Below are positions 33,535 to 45,127 of a stretch of DNA of 64,000 nucleotides, piece by piece (the stretch's first letter is position 1; every line of letters starts with the position of its first letter). The DNA lies in assembly GCF_010093815.1 (NCBI RefSeq), contig NW_022985561.1:66045-130044 (forward strand), written 5' to 3'. Below the pieces are notes generated by a model, which saw only the letters and a program-made list of their open reading frames with translations, was not told the DNA's origin and did not search any database. Made by a program: the position numbers and the translations under genes. Source of the stretch: Pseudovirgaria hyperparasitica. Taxonomy: Eukaryota > Ascomycota > Dothideomycetes > Acrospermales > Acrospermaceae.

Positions 33535-34647
33535 CGTAAGCATGTGGCCGCATAGTCCAGTCGACATAGCAATCAAGACATATCGGTGGAAAACCGAAAC
33601 GGGAGCTGCCGAAAGATCTGTTAGGACAATCTCAGCTTGATTGTTTGGTCACACAAAGCCGCGAATCCTGCCTCACGAGAGCAATATCCAGTCAGACCGC
33701 AGCGGTAACGTACGATCTTTGCACATAGCACATTTACAACGTCCCTCATGCGACGAATATCTGCGACACAGGACTCGACCAAACGCCTTACCCACTCCAA
33801 CTCGTGAAAAGGAATCTATCTGAGCCTGCCTACAGACCAAGAGAGGTTATACCTAGCTACGTGTATCTGGTAGGCAGATAGGGGCGTGCATTATAGAAGC
33901 ATGGTTTCTGACCAGCCTACGAAAGGCGCGGCTGCACGAAGAAACACGCCCGAAGTCCAACAACCTCCTAGACAACACTGTGACATGTATCTAATACTAT
34001 ATAAACATCAACTTAAGCCCGAAAAATACATGCTGTGTATTGTGTCCGACTCCTGCATTGCTCCCACATGACGCCACAACACGCCACGCCACTTCACTCG
34101 TCTTGCAGAGAACTCCTTACTCCTAACCAGAACGCAAACCTTGCAGTTGCTCCTCGCTACCACAGTCCGTCAATAAGCTTATTGATATTTATATATCTCC
34201 TATAGTTGCATTGATGAATGTGAGATGCTTATAGCATTAATCCTGAACGACAGTTGCGTTCCAGTCAAGAACCACGGCATCGAGTTGACAGATACACAGC
34301 CTTCGCGCTCATGTACGCGTGCAAATACAGAGCATGTTGTAGGAAGATAAGTTTGAAACTGGGCATTTACCAATAAATGTCACTTTCGACGTAATAAGCT
34401 GATGCGCGCGTGTGATGTGTGATGTGTGACGTGTGCTGGTGCTCTGATTTCTGCGTTCTGGCAGGAGCGATACCTCCAACTTCCTGCTCTATACAGGAGT
34501 GTAACTTATTTGCTAATACATACAACACCCCACTGAGGCATTCCCCAGATTCGCATTTGTGGACCTCTAGTATGGCGTTTCGTGGTCGCATCAGGCGCAT
34601 AGAGGCATTCATCCATTCATTCATAAAGCCTACAACTCCCTAACAGC
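33535..34647. other. convergent intergenic region, no gene seen
   Basis: Between the 3' ends of the eIF2B-alpha gene (+) and sreA (-). Only short frames without domains; no repeats of note. Confidence 0.55.
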
Positions 34648-36429
34648 CTACTCTTCCAGCTCTTCCATCTCCTCCCGCACCACTCTCATGCGCTCCTCCA
34701 ACGCCCTCCTCTCAGCTTCCAATCGTGCTCTTTTCTCGGCTTTTCTCGTTCCTTGTTGCGCAGCACCTAAGCTGGGATCGATCTCGCCTTCCGGATTCAG
34801 CAAATTTGAAATCCCACTCGCTGGTCTTGTCGGTATCGATGTCGTGTTCGCCACCACAGAAGTCGTCGGCTTGTCCATGTTTGATCGCGTCTCGTCTGCA
34901 TCGCTCGCTCGTGTACGTTTCGTGCCTTGTGCACCACCTTGAGGCTGAGCTTGCCAGTCGGCCGTGTGCACTGCCGACGAAGGTCTATAATTCGTAAAGT
35001 CCGCCGGGGGAGGGTACTTTCGCGTAACTGAGGCATCGGCATCGCGCATTTGTAGATCTGGATCGATGTAAGCCGTTGATGATGGGACCGGGGAGTCCGA
35101 TGATGTGGATGGGGAAGTGGCATCGACTGGCTGCGTTTGCGAGTACATGTGCAGGGTGTCGGGCCCGACAGGAACAACACGTTTGCGGCGCTTTATTTCT
35201 TGCTTCTTCATCGTCATTGGGCGGTGGACACCATGAAGTTTGTGGTAAAGGCCTATACAGTGTCAGTATCACGGTACGACAGGCATAGTGCAAGCAGTGT
35301 GAAGAGGGACGGACGTACCACATGCATTGCAGATAGTATGGCCGGACTCGTCACGGCGCCAGAGGGGTGTAATTGTGGTGCCGCAGTTCTGACAGGCTGG
35401 AACGAGGTTCGTTGGCCCGTTGACAGATGGAGATTGAGTGGATGATGTAGGGGTGTCATCAGGCCTGGGTGTATCCATCGCGTCTGAGATGCCTTGTTGA
35501 GCTTGTTTCAGGGCTATGGCGGCTGTTTTCGAGACGCGGTTGTTGTATGCGGGACAGCCATTACACCCTGCGTGTCCACCTGTACCATTGCATCGCCCTC
35601 CGCCAGGACAAGTTCCGGTGACCTGTTCGGCTGAGACGTAGGTGGATCGGGGAACAAATTTCGAGGGCGACGTGCTTCGCTCATTAGGTTGGCTGGGGCC
35701 TGGCGTGGATTGAAGACTTCGAGGCTGGGTATGGGGCTGTCGTTTTGTGTTCGTCGGGCGAGGTTCATTTCGTGCCTTCTGGTAAAGACCACAGGCGTTG
35801 CATATTGTCGATCCGTTAGGAGCGCGACGCCAAAGAGGTGTTTGTGTAGTACCGCAATTGCTGGTTCAAGTTAGTCGTGTTGTAGCATGTGTACATAGTC
35901 TTTTGTCATGGTGTGATAGACGGACAATGAGCAAGTCCAATGTAAACCCACAATTCACATCTGTCGCGAAACTGATATCATCAGATACGTACCTGCAAAC
36001 TTGGCCGGATGGTGAGGTGGTCGTAGAAGATATCACATTGCCTGTCGCACTTGTAGTCCTCTCATTGGTAGGCCGGATAGGAACACCAGGCGAAAGACCT
36101 CTAGATTCTTCCCTCGTGCCCTCTTTCCTCGGGCGTTGAAATTGCATGGTGTCTGCTAGAGAGTGATATTCAGAGACAGAGCTTGGACGTCTTCTCTCGC
36201 CGGACCCTTGGGAAGTGCGGTCACTGTTCAAACTCTCAGCTTTCGATTCTTCGTTCCTAGCGTTTCCAGATGTCTGTGACTGAGTTTGTCTGTCATGAGA
36301 TTGGGTCAACGAGCTGAGACTTTCCGCCATCTCCAAGTCCTCTCGTGACGGTTGGCGCAATAGGTGATGCGGATGTGTTGGCATGGGAGCTAGTGATGTC
36401 CCTCCTCTTGACAGATACGAGATGGACAT
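34648..36429 (-). CDS. sreA: GATA-type iron-responsive repressor SreA
   Basis: Transcription factor of the SreA/SRE/Urbs1 group, which represses siderophore synthesis and iron uptake when iron is plentiful. Exons 36429-35993, 35860-35319 and 35252-34648 give 527 aa. Two GATA fingers are present: [19 protein letters not shown] with CNACGLYQK, and [19 protein letters not shown] with CNACGLYHK; each is split by an intron. Between them lies the iron-sensing cysteine-rich region, [20 protein letters not shown], which separates this group from other GATA factors. The N-terminus contains [14 protein letters not shown], seen in other SreA proteins, and the C-terminus is a coiled coil ([20 protein letters not shown]). 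The unlinked neighbours suggest no siderophore cluster here. Assignment is firm from the finger-CRR-finger architecture. Confidence 0.95.
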
Positions 36430-37429
36430 TCTGCAGCCACTGTCACAAGCCCATGGATCAAGAAGTCCCCAGGACCGCCAGTAGAAGCGAGAGTGAACAA
36501 TAAAGATCGTGCAACAGGATCCGCAGTGCTTGAACGTATGTCCGATCAGGATTTACCCGATCAGTGCGATCCGTCCAAGTATAACGGATGTCAAGCAGGG
36601 AAAAGGAGGAAGCAATGGATGTCCTGGAAAGACGGTGAGGATTGTAATCTTCGCGATGAACCCCGACGACGAGGGGACGACAAAGCACGAAGTCTGGGGC
36701 AATGTCTGGGGTTCACAACAGCAGGGATGCTGAGCCGGCAAACAGAATCCGAGGAGAGAGCCAGGTTGGATGTAAACGCAGTCCTGTGTAGGGGACTCAG
36801 TGGTTGCAGTAAGCGAGCGAGAAGTGGTTGGTCAGGAGAAACTCGTGATAGACGTTCTTGGAGGTATGATGTAGGCTGTTTGGCCCGCTGCTGCATCTTG
36901 GCCGTGCATATGTTGACTTGCCCAATGCGCCGCTTCCGGAAAGGGAGTCGCGTGTTTTGTACAGCCAATCACACACATTCTGATTGTCATCTTCACCAGC
37001 CTTACCAACGCCGTGGACACGTCGCCGCGACTCCACGTGCAACCGCGTCATTCACAGAATCCCACGTTTGGCTGGCGAGCAAGATGCGGCTACTCACGCT
37101 TGAGTTTCGAGTAGATAGCGGCTTACTAGTGATATGAGGAGAAAACGTTGAACGATCATTGCAATGATGCGACCACAACCCGTGGAGGAACAGATTTTTT
37201 GTCTTATTAGTTTGCACTTATTACTTGACGATATGGCTCGATGGCCCGTCACGGAAACACTATGGAAATGAAAAGACCCCGTTGCCATGTGGTATCATTT
37301 GAAAGCAATTGTCGTCATAACGAAAGTTTGACACTTTCACGCACACCTCGCCTCGTTCAATACTCCTTTCCATCGTTCAGTATAATCCATATCCAGACTT
37401 CTGCGACACTCTGTCAAAAGCCCTAAGAT
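36430..37429. promoter_or_regulatory. sreA upstream region
   Basis: A 1-kb spacer upstream of sreA, reaching the stop codon of the next minus-strand gene. It includes HGATAR-type sites (TGATAG at 36,846-36,851; AGATAG near 37,111) but no ATCWGATAA, so autoregulation is not demonstrated. The plus-strand frame 36,493-37,137 has no domain and is probably chance. Confidence 0.45.
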
Positions 37430-40315
37430 CTAGTAATAGATCTTCTCCTCGTGAATAGGAGCCACACCTTCATTAGCGTCCGCATCCCAGACAATCTTAT
37501 TCTTGTCGTCTAGATGAGCAGCTTCGTCGGTAATGGGGATTACTTTGCTGGTGTCTGCAATCTCCTGCTTACTGACACCACAGGGATCCCGAGGAATCCA
37601 AATGAGCATAGGCTCCGACCTGATCGCTGGGTGAAAGAACGCATCGCGTTCAATTTGGGGCTCATATTCGACATTGACAAAGCTACGCGGAACCATGCGA
37701 CGCATGGTCTGGTAGTCATTGTAGATGTGTGGCTTGAGAAATTTGGTAAGCATGTTCGGCTTGGGATGTGGCGCCGGTGATTGCTTCTCAGAATTGTATT
37801 CACCGCCGTTCTTATCGGGTACAGCAGAAGAAGATTCGCCTGTGCCATTGAGGCCAGTCTCAAGAGACATGAGGTGCTGCTCCTCAGCCTGGAGAGACTT
37901 CGGAAGATAGGTGAGGAGCGGGCCGAGAGCGTTGCTAAGAGATATGTGGTACAACGCAGTGAATATGATGAAGATGATCATCAGAATGAGCGAAATGAGT
38001 GCGCCAATGCTGTTACCTGAGTTAATCGCGAAAAGACCGATGAGGCAAATCTCTGCAACGTAAAGGCCGACGAAGAGATGTTGAAGTGCTCGAGGATACA
38101 CAAGACCTTGGGTGTCAACATTGATGTCGTACACATACAGCAGATTGTATCTGTATGCGAGGTAGAAAAGGAAGAAGCCGACAGCCGCAAAGAACAAGAC
38201 GAGGGGAGCAATACATGAATAAATGATGGCTAGTTGTCGTAAGCTAGGATCACACACGAATGAGGGGCAACATACCAATGACCAACAAATTGGTGTAGAC
38301 AGGGAATACAGTACCCCAGCCAAGGCCCATGAAAGATGTCCACCGCTTGTAGATCTTACGAGGCGTAGTGTCAAGGATCTTGCTGAGAATGATGCTGATG
38401 AATACACCAATGAGACCGACTAAGATACTATTGATGCCCTGGAGGCCCTGTAACGTGAAATAACTGAGGTAGAAGTTGGAAGCCTTCGGGATGTTTTCCG
38501 ATAGAAGGGACGTGACGGAACCAGGGTCATCTAGGATATCCGTCACGGAGCTAGCAACGGCAGAAGCGACGGTTGCGACGAAGAATACTTGGACAACCTG
38601 GAATGCAAAATAATAATTCTGCATAGAGAGCTCAACAGCAGAGAGCGTTGGGTCACCGGACACTTTAGCCATAACTGAAAGAGCGTCAGTAAGACTCCTG
38701 AAAAGATTTAAGCGGGGACTCACATCGTAAGAAAGGAGGAAGGAGAGCCATGAGTACAGCCAAGTAGATGACAGGCAGCAAGCCCGTGATGACACCGCGT
38801 ATAGCACCGGGGATGCTGTTGATGAAAGACAGCCAGCTGAATGCAGGGATCGCGATCAAGTTGTCGATGTTTGACACAAAACCAGAGAAAGAGACGGGAA
38901 TGGACCAGAAAATCACAAGGGCGGTCACAACAGCAGTGGCAAGGAAGCCACGCATGACACGCTCCCACCACTTGATTTTAAGATTGGACCAGATAACTTG
39001 CTCTGGGTTAATGCCAGTGTATCGCGGAGACATGTGGAGCACCTAAAGCAATGTGAGGACAAGAAATGCATGTCAGACACGATTCAGCGTACTTGGTGAT
39101 GGGTCAAGCTCTGGAATGCGGCCTGAGCTTCATTGACACTGTCAAACTCGACAAATACCGAGTTGATCTTCTTGACGTCAGTAGCAGCCCGATGCTTCTG
39201 CTGCTCTGCAGCGACCTGGGGTATTAATTTTGCTAATTCATCGCGAGCCCAGTTGATTGTGTCGACCTTTTTACCAATGAGAGGCTTCAGACGATGGGTT
39301 GGGCGCTGCTTGGGGGCAATCCACCGAGATGCAACATGGCCAGACTCCTCCTGGCCTGTAAGAGCCGTATCTTCGTGTTCAGACTTCCCGCCCTTCTTGA
39401 TTGCCTTGAGGCGAGCAGCATTCGCGAGTTTTCCAAGCTTAGTCTCGGCGCCTTCGAGTTTGAGGGTGGCCTTGTCACGCTGGGACACAAGGTCTTCAAG
39501 CTCTGTGGTATCTGTCGGAAGCCAAATTTGGCGAACACTTGGACCTAACATTTCTCGCATTTTGCCTTCGTCCAGGTAGTAGTCCGGAACGGAGGTGTAA
39601 AGAACGGTACGTGAGGACATTCGTTGGGCATACATTGGAGACATCAAGAAAGCTTGACGAAGGTTGATATAGAATATGCTTTCACGCGTAATCATGAAAA
39701 GGACAAAGCCTGTGAGCACGTTTAGCTGTCTAGCAGTAGCATTAAAAGACGTCAGGACTAACCAAAGAAGATGTAGGCGCATCCAGCGTGAGCCAAAAGA
39801 CGATAGTAATTGTTGCTAATATTGCCGAGAGTGATGATATCGAGCTGCTTGTTGGTTCCACCTCCAGTAGCATCGACTGGAAAGAGGACTGGAAAGGTGA
39901 TGACGCATCCAACAAGACAGATTACGATTGCGATCTTGAGAAACCTGAGGAAGAAATAACCATCGAGCGAAGAATGCTGTAGAACATGGGAGTCAGGGAG
40001 CGACCAGAAAGCTCCAAACCAGTTGGTGACACCATTTGGAGGAGCTGGAGTGCGTTCGCTGGGCAGTAGGTTAGAGGTAAACAGACATTCTGGCATGGAT
40101 TGGACTTACTGTGGACGAAGCGACTTGACAAATGTGCGTGGAAGATATCTACGTGGGAACTTTGTCCGAATCAATAGGAAGACGGACAGCCAAACCAGGG
40201 CTACAGCTCCAACAGTGACGAGAACTGTGGTGAAGCCTTGGACTGAATTGGAGTTCTCTTTCGCGGTTTGAGCCGACTGGCGCGGGTACAGTGGGTGTGT
40301 CGCAGTTCCGTCCAT
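37430..40315 (-). CDS. CSC1/OSCA-family calcium-permeable channel (DUF221)
   Basis: Polytopic membrane protein of the CSC1/OSCA/TMEM63 family, osmotic- or stretch-gated cation channels. Six exons, 40315-40110, 40058-39763, 39709-39093, 39042-38724, 38674-38276 and 38229-37430, give 878 aa; introns are 46-53 nt. An N-terminal TM (TVLVTVGAVALVWLSVFLLI) is followed by the family's NWFGAFWSLPDSHVLQHSSL and DGYFFLRFL motifs, a long cytosolic RNA-recognition-like insertion (about residues 195-370, coiled-coil EDLVSQRDKATLKLEGAETK), and then the RSN1 seven-TM core (PPFLRFMAKVSGDPTLSAVE, FYLSYFTLQGLQGINSIL, YRYNLLYVYDINVDTQGLVY). The C-terminal tail is hydrophilic and includes an IWIPRD motif. Yeast has several paralogues, so I give no symbol. 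Confidence 0.93.
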
Positions 40316-42735
40316 GGCGAGGATGAGACGACGCGTCAATGCAGTAGTGCAGACGGTCTTTGCAAACGGTGGTTGTTGTTGTGAAGAATATTATCAAAGT
40401 TTGAGAAGAAGAGAAAATGTAGCAGAGGGCGCCAAACGAACAGGTTATGAGGAAATTGGATAGGACCCTAGGCGCGGGAAGGTGGGTAGTGGCCGAGCTT
40501 GGACTGTGATTGTAGCTGGAGGCACTACCTAATTAGTGCATGTGTATTGTATTGCGCTTTCCCAAATCAACTTGGAAGGGAGGAGGAGAGTGATTCGCGG
40601 GTTAGGAGTCGTCATTCACACTGGTAAGTACACTGGACTGGGCTGGACTTGACTGGAGTGTGTTGACTGACTTGACGGCGAAACCTTGAAGTGTACACTG
40701 CCCGGTAGAGGGCATCTCCCATGGCAATCTTTGACTTGGGCAGTTCTGTGAGTGGGCACTTGGCACTGCAAGCTGTTACTGCTACGGGATGGAGCCAGCT
40801 GCCTGGGGAGGGGGACCCCCCGAAAAATGGTTCCAATACACGCACGATCTTTGTTGAACGATAATGATATTCTATCGTCTCGTCCAATAACATGCGCTGA
40901 ATCTTCCAAGGATGTCTTTTTAGTGCGTGTCCATGCCCAAACTCCGTTCGTCGATGATCTCTATCTGTGATGAATGTGAGGTGTTCTGTTGCCCCTTCTG
41001 TAGAGGATCAGCAGATTCCACCCAAGATGGCGATCGTGATGGATCAATGATCTCGAGACACCGCTTCAACAACAAGCAACTTACGACTGGCTCACTATCG
41101 AGGGCTCTTTCTTTGGTCTTTGGCAGTGACTTCTGTAACGCTCAGAGTCTCATCTCCTGGCCATGCTGAGGCCCCTGAACCTATGCGGTGGCATCTCTTG
41201 AGCGCCAGCGCCTAACCCGAAACGCGGTGCGCCACAGATGCAAGTGCAAGTGGCTCTGCAAAGATGCAAACGCTCCCGGGCTAGCTGAAAGCCGCGCGGT
41301 GGCTATTGTGGCGCGTGCAGGCATCGACAGAGCACTGTCAGGACTCTGTTTGTTCTAGATTCTCATCGACCATGAGCCTTGCAAACTTGATCCATCTTCA
41401 ACACCATGACGCGTAATTGTCGTTCTGTACGTTTCGCGAAGACTGCAGGCATATGTGGCTTGCTTGACGGAGCCCGCGAAGAGTCCAGAGATGCTCAGCC
41501 TCAGCACTTCAGTCTTCGTGCGATGCAAACAAACCTCGTTGGCGGACTGTCGATCCAGCGCGCGCTAACTATTCATGACCCTTCTCCAAGACTCAAGTCC
41601 GCGAAAGGCACATTTACCACATGCACATGCACTCGCTTGGTCTGCCGGTCCAAGTCAACGTCATTGTTTACCAATTCTGCTTGCGCATCGTCAGCTGTAC
41701 TTCCCACAAACATTCTCTTCTTGCTCTCGAGTCCCGACCATGTCGACAACGGACCGACGCGCTCTAGCCGCTTTCAGAGCCCCAGGTACGTTGCTGGACG
41801 GTGGGAAATTGTGCAGAGCAATCGGTCCCAACTGCGTGCTGCCAGCGGAAAACACTGGTAGCTTAGCCTGAGGCTTCAAAGGCCTACGCGGCAATGATCG
41901 ACACGTCAATGTAGTGACAGCGGAACGCCGCCAATAGTCTGTCACGTTCTCCGGCATGATGTTGTGATATTGCATCTCTGATATTGTGCCACTGCTATTG
42001 CATGGTGGAGATGACCCCGCCAGGCGCAGATCCAATGTCTAAATATCTAATCAAGCCGAATCCGACGGTACTAGATACCTCTCTGATTATGCTCTGGTCG
42101 ATGCGTCGGAAGAATGGCGCATTGTCTTTCAATGCACGCACCGCCCTCTGCGCCAAACCAGACAGCACTACATCGCAGCATTCTAGCGTCTTCATATCCC
42201 AAATCAACACTAATTGTACCACTCACTTCCTTTGCCTCGATCAGTTCCAAGGCCATGGTCGCGTTCTATAGGCCTGTAGACGTTATTCTCTGCTGAAGAT
42301 GTTTCGTCCTGGTGCTCTCGGCATTTTCATCAACGCAGTCGCGATGCTCCCGTTGTATGTCACATGCTAGCATCACGTACACAACCATGGTTCAATATCT
42401 CCAGAACATACATTGCAGCACGAAATATATACCTAGCCAGACTACTATGATGTAATCGGATCATCTTGATGTGTTTCCGATGCGAGATCATCCGGTGGCT
42501 CCTCCGGGATGGATACAAAGCTAGGCTAAATCAGGCATGAATATAGCTATCCATGGACGGATTCGTAGCGCACGAGCGAGACCAAATCTACCTACAGTGG
42601 GCACGATCCTAAGCTCCAAAATCAAGCACTGAATTTTTTCCTGCGACTCATTTCACGCACAAGAACATACATATTCTCACATCTCGTACATCTAAAACCG
42701 CTCACTATCCCTCTACTCCGTTCCCGCTGCTCAAA
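40316..42735. other. intergenic region with possible relic
   Basis: About 2.4 kb without a supportable intact gene. Short frames on both strands lack domains. One possible methyltransferase-like relic on the minus strand near 42,000-42,260 is listed separately. Confidence 0.5.
41995..42256 (-). pseudogene. possible FtsJ-like methyltransferase remnant
   Basis: A minus-strand frame reads FFRRIDQSIIREVSSTVGFG followed by LIRYLDIGSAPGGVIST, where LDIGSAPGG resembles motif I of FtsJ-type SAM-dependent methyltransferases. A stop follows at once, and no continuation carrying the other catalytic residues was found. One motif is thin evidence; this may be coincidence. Confidence 0.25.
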
Positions 42736-43520
42736 ATGGCGAACCCTCACCCCGCTGCGTCCCTCCTGCTTCGCGCCCACTCCCCAACCACCGCGCAAGC
42801 CCTCTTCACCGACAAAATACAGCACAAGCCGCTGCTACTGCGCAAGCCCTCTCCCCCGCCTTCCACAACTGCGCGCATTGTGCGACGCCAGGCCCGCCTC
42901 CAAAAGCTTCACAGTACCACGAAGCGGCGGAACAAGAGCAAACCGAAACCGCTGTCGGCGCGTGAACGCCGTGCGTTGTGCCTGGACGATATACCCAAGA
43001 GTGAGGCAAAATGGGCGCTGTTTGAGGGCTTGAGAGAGTTGTGGGTCGGTTATGTGAGGGAGATTTTAGGGCTAGCGGGAGATATGGAGGGAGATTGCGA
43101 GGGCGCGAATAACAGCAGAGGGAGCTATGTCAGTGCACAAAGCGCGGGGAGTGTGTTGAGTAGTGCGGATATGCATGGTGCCGTGATAGAGGTGGTCAAG
43201 AGCCGCTGTGTGAGTAGAGTCGGGGTGCGTGGGACGGTGGTGCAAGATCGAAAGTTTGTGTTTGTGGTTGTCACGGAGGGCAATGAGGCTAAGAGTGAGT
43301 TTTAAGCTACAGAATTGGATAGAGTGCCGGAGGCTAATACTGTGCAGCGCTGCCAAAAGAGTACAGTGTTTTCAAGCTTGAGATACCATTATTGAAGAGA
43401 GAGGGCGAGGAGGCGGAGCCCAGGCCATTGGTATTTGAGTTGCATGGAGAGCAATTCCAAAACAGAGCGCCGGAGAGGGCAAAGAAGCAGCTCAAGATGC
43501 ACTACCAACCAGATCTTTGA
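42736..43520 (+). CDS. pop4: RNase P/MRP subunit Pop4 (Rpp29)
   Basis: Protein subunit shared by nuclear RNase P (tRNA 5' maturation) and RNase MRP (pre-rRNA processing). Exons 42736-43294 and 43348-43520, joined by a 53-nt intron with a GGCTAATAC branch, give 243 aa. A basic central region (RRQARLQKLHSTTKRRNKSK, LSARERRALCLDDIPKS) precedes the Sm-like Rpp29 fold: WVGYVREILG, MHGAVIEVVKSRCVSRVGVR, GTVVQDRKFVFVVV, then after the intron LPKEYSVFKLEIP and FELHGEQFQNRAPERAKKQL. The stop of the convergent pan6 gene is 129 nt away. Confidence 0.92.
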
Positions 43521-43649
43521 ACGATTCCGGTCATAGAGAATATCAAGAGAGACGCTTCAGCTTTCGAAATCGGCTAAGATATAAATGGAGAGCATGAATA
43601 TTGGAAGGCAATCGAGTATCCCTGCCTAAACCACCTAAAGAGATTCGCA

Positions 43650-44781
43650 TCAAGCCCTGGGTGGCAGCAGTATGTTATCGATCAGTCTCACTGGAACTTT
43701 ACCATCACCCTGACCCTTTTCCTCCCTAGGCTGCGGGTCCTCAATCGGAAGCATCTTTATTGCACCACTTAGCACTGCGCCTTTCGTTTCGTCCACAACG
43801 TCAATCTCCTCGAGCGTATCCGGGTCGGCAAGCGACACATATATGACCTCAAACAGCGCCCGCTGAGAGGGCTGTAGCTTTTTTTGTCGCTTCAGGGTAT
43901 CCATCCATATTGCCTCTGCAGCGCCTAGAACTTCGGACCTACTTGTGTGGCCTTTAAGGTATGCTGACTCGGCGGCCATCAGAGTCTGGCTCAGAACGGT
44001 ACCCACAGCGCGCCGGCGAGCTCCCAAATATACGTTACGTGAACTGAGCGCGAGGCCATCCTCTTCTCTTTTCGTTGCACCTATGCGGACTTCGGTTCCG
44101 ATGTGAAAGTCCTTCACCATGCGGCGAATGATAATCGTTTGTTGAACGTCTTTCTGCCCAAAGTACACTCGATCCGGTGTACATATATTGAAGAGCTTTG
44201 TGCACACTGTCGCCACTCCTCGAAAGAACACTGGTCTGGTAGCACCTTCAAGAAGCGTTGCAAGGGGTGTAATGGTAACGAAGCTGCCCTGGCCGTCTAT
44301 CTCGCTGCTCGGAAGAAGTGTCGGGTACATAGTCTTTCCATTGGGTGCGAATATTGCAGAGATTCTTCCACTTCCACGCGTACTTGCCAGTTCCCTGTCA
44401 ATCGTCTGTAGCATCTTTAAGTCTGATTCAAGCGTCTGTGGGTAGCTAGCAAAGTCCTCGTTTACGCCGAATTGTGTCGGGTTTACATAGATCGATACAA
44501 AAACATCGGTATTTTCTGCAGCTGCCATGCGCACTAGCGATGTGTGCCCTTCATGTAGGGCACCCATGGTTGGTACAAGACCGACTGTGCGGTCCTGTTT
44601 GAGGAGCTCATTGCGGTATGCTCGGAGGGGGGGAACATCTTTGAAGACGGTCGTGTTCGACGCAAAAGCAGAGTACCCTCTAACGGATCTGGAGAGGCAT
44701 TGTGAGCCTATAGTGCATTAGTAGAGCTTCGCCAGGACTGGAACGTCGCATACCCGATAAGACGCGAGCCCTGAAAGCCAT
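43650..44781 (-). CDS. pan6: pantoate-beta-alanine ligase
   Basis: Pantothenate synthetase, joining pantoate and beta-alanine with ATP in vitamin B5 and coenzyme A synthesis. Exons 44781-44754 and 44707-43650 (46-nt intron, CTAAT branch, ATAG end) give 361 aa. The ATP-binding HxGH motif is in VPTMGALHEGHTSLVR, followed by VSIYVNPTQFGVNEDF, GVATVCTKLFNICTPDRVYF with GQKD, and the second ATP motif DGLALSSRN. The short first exon and the start of exon 2 (MAFRARVLSG then SQCLSRSVRGYSAFASN) are Arg/Ser-rich and may target mitochondria. Divergent from dbp7, with 346 nt between starts. Confidence 0.94.
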
Positions 44782-45127
44782 GATCACATACAATGCAGAG
44801 CTTCGAGACAGCTCCAAGCAAGCGAAGACCGAGTTATAAACGCGATGGGACGTTTACTCAGTAAGGCGAGACGATGAAAAATCGCAACCCAGTGCGAAAA
44901 AGGTGTCGGCCATTGCTCCCGTGCTGACAGCCCAAACAAAAGAAGTTGTGATGTAGTCCGCTATGCAGAATGGAAAGACGCCCGCACCGCTGCGGCTGTG
45001 GGGTTGTGAGGAGCGCCAAGGGGACTGTTGAAGCTAATGAAGTTCTCCACAGAAAATATTCTAAAACTTCCATCCAACACCATTCTACAATCGCGACAAG
45101 GTCAGCCAAGGCCACAAAACTTACGAT
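44782..45127. promoter_or_regulatory. divergent promoter pan6 / dbp7
   Basis: A 346-nt spacer between two start codons facing apart; no clear TATA box seen. By position it must serve both genes. Confidence 0.55.

Noticed and set aside
36493-37137. 214-codon plus-strand frame upstream of sreA
   Set aside because: Arg/Cys-rich without a domain, overlapped by equally long frames in the other strand; fits chance in GC-balanced promoter DNA.
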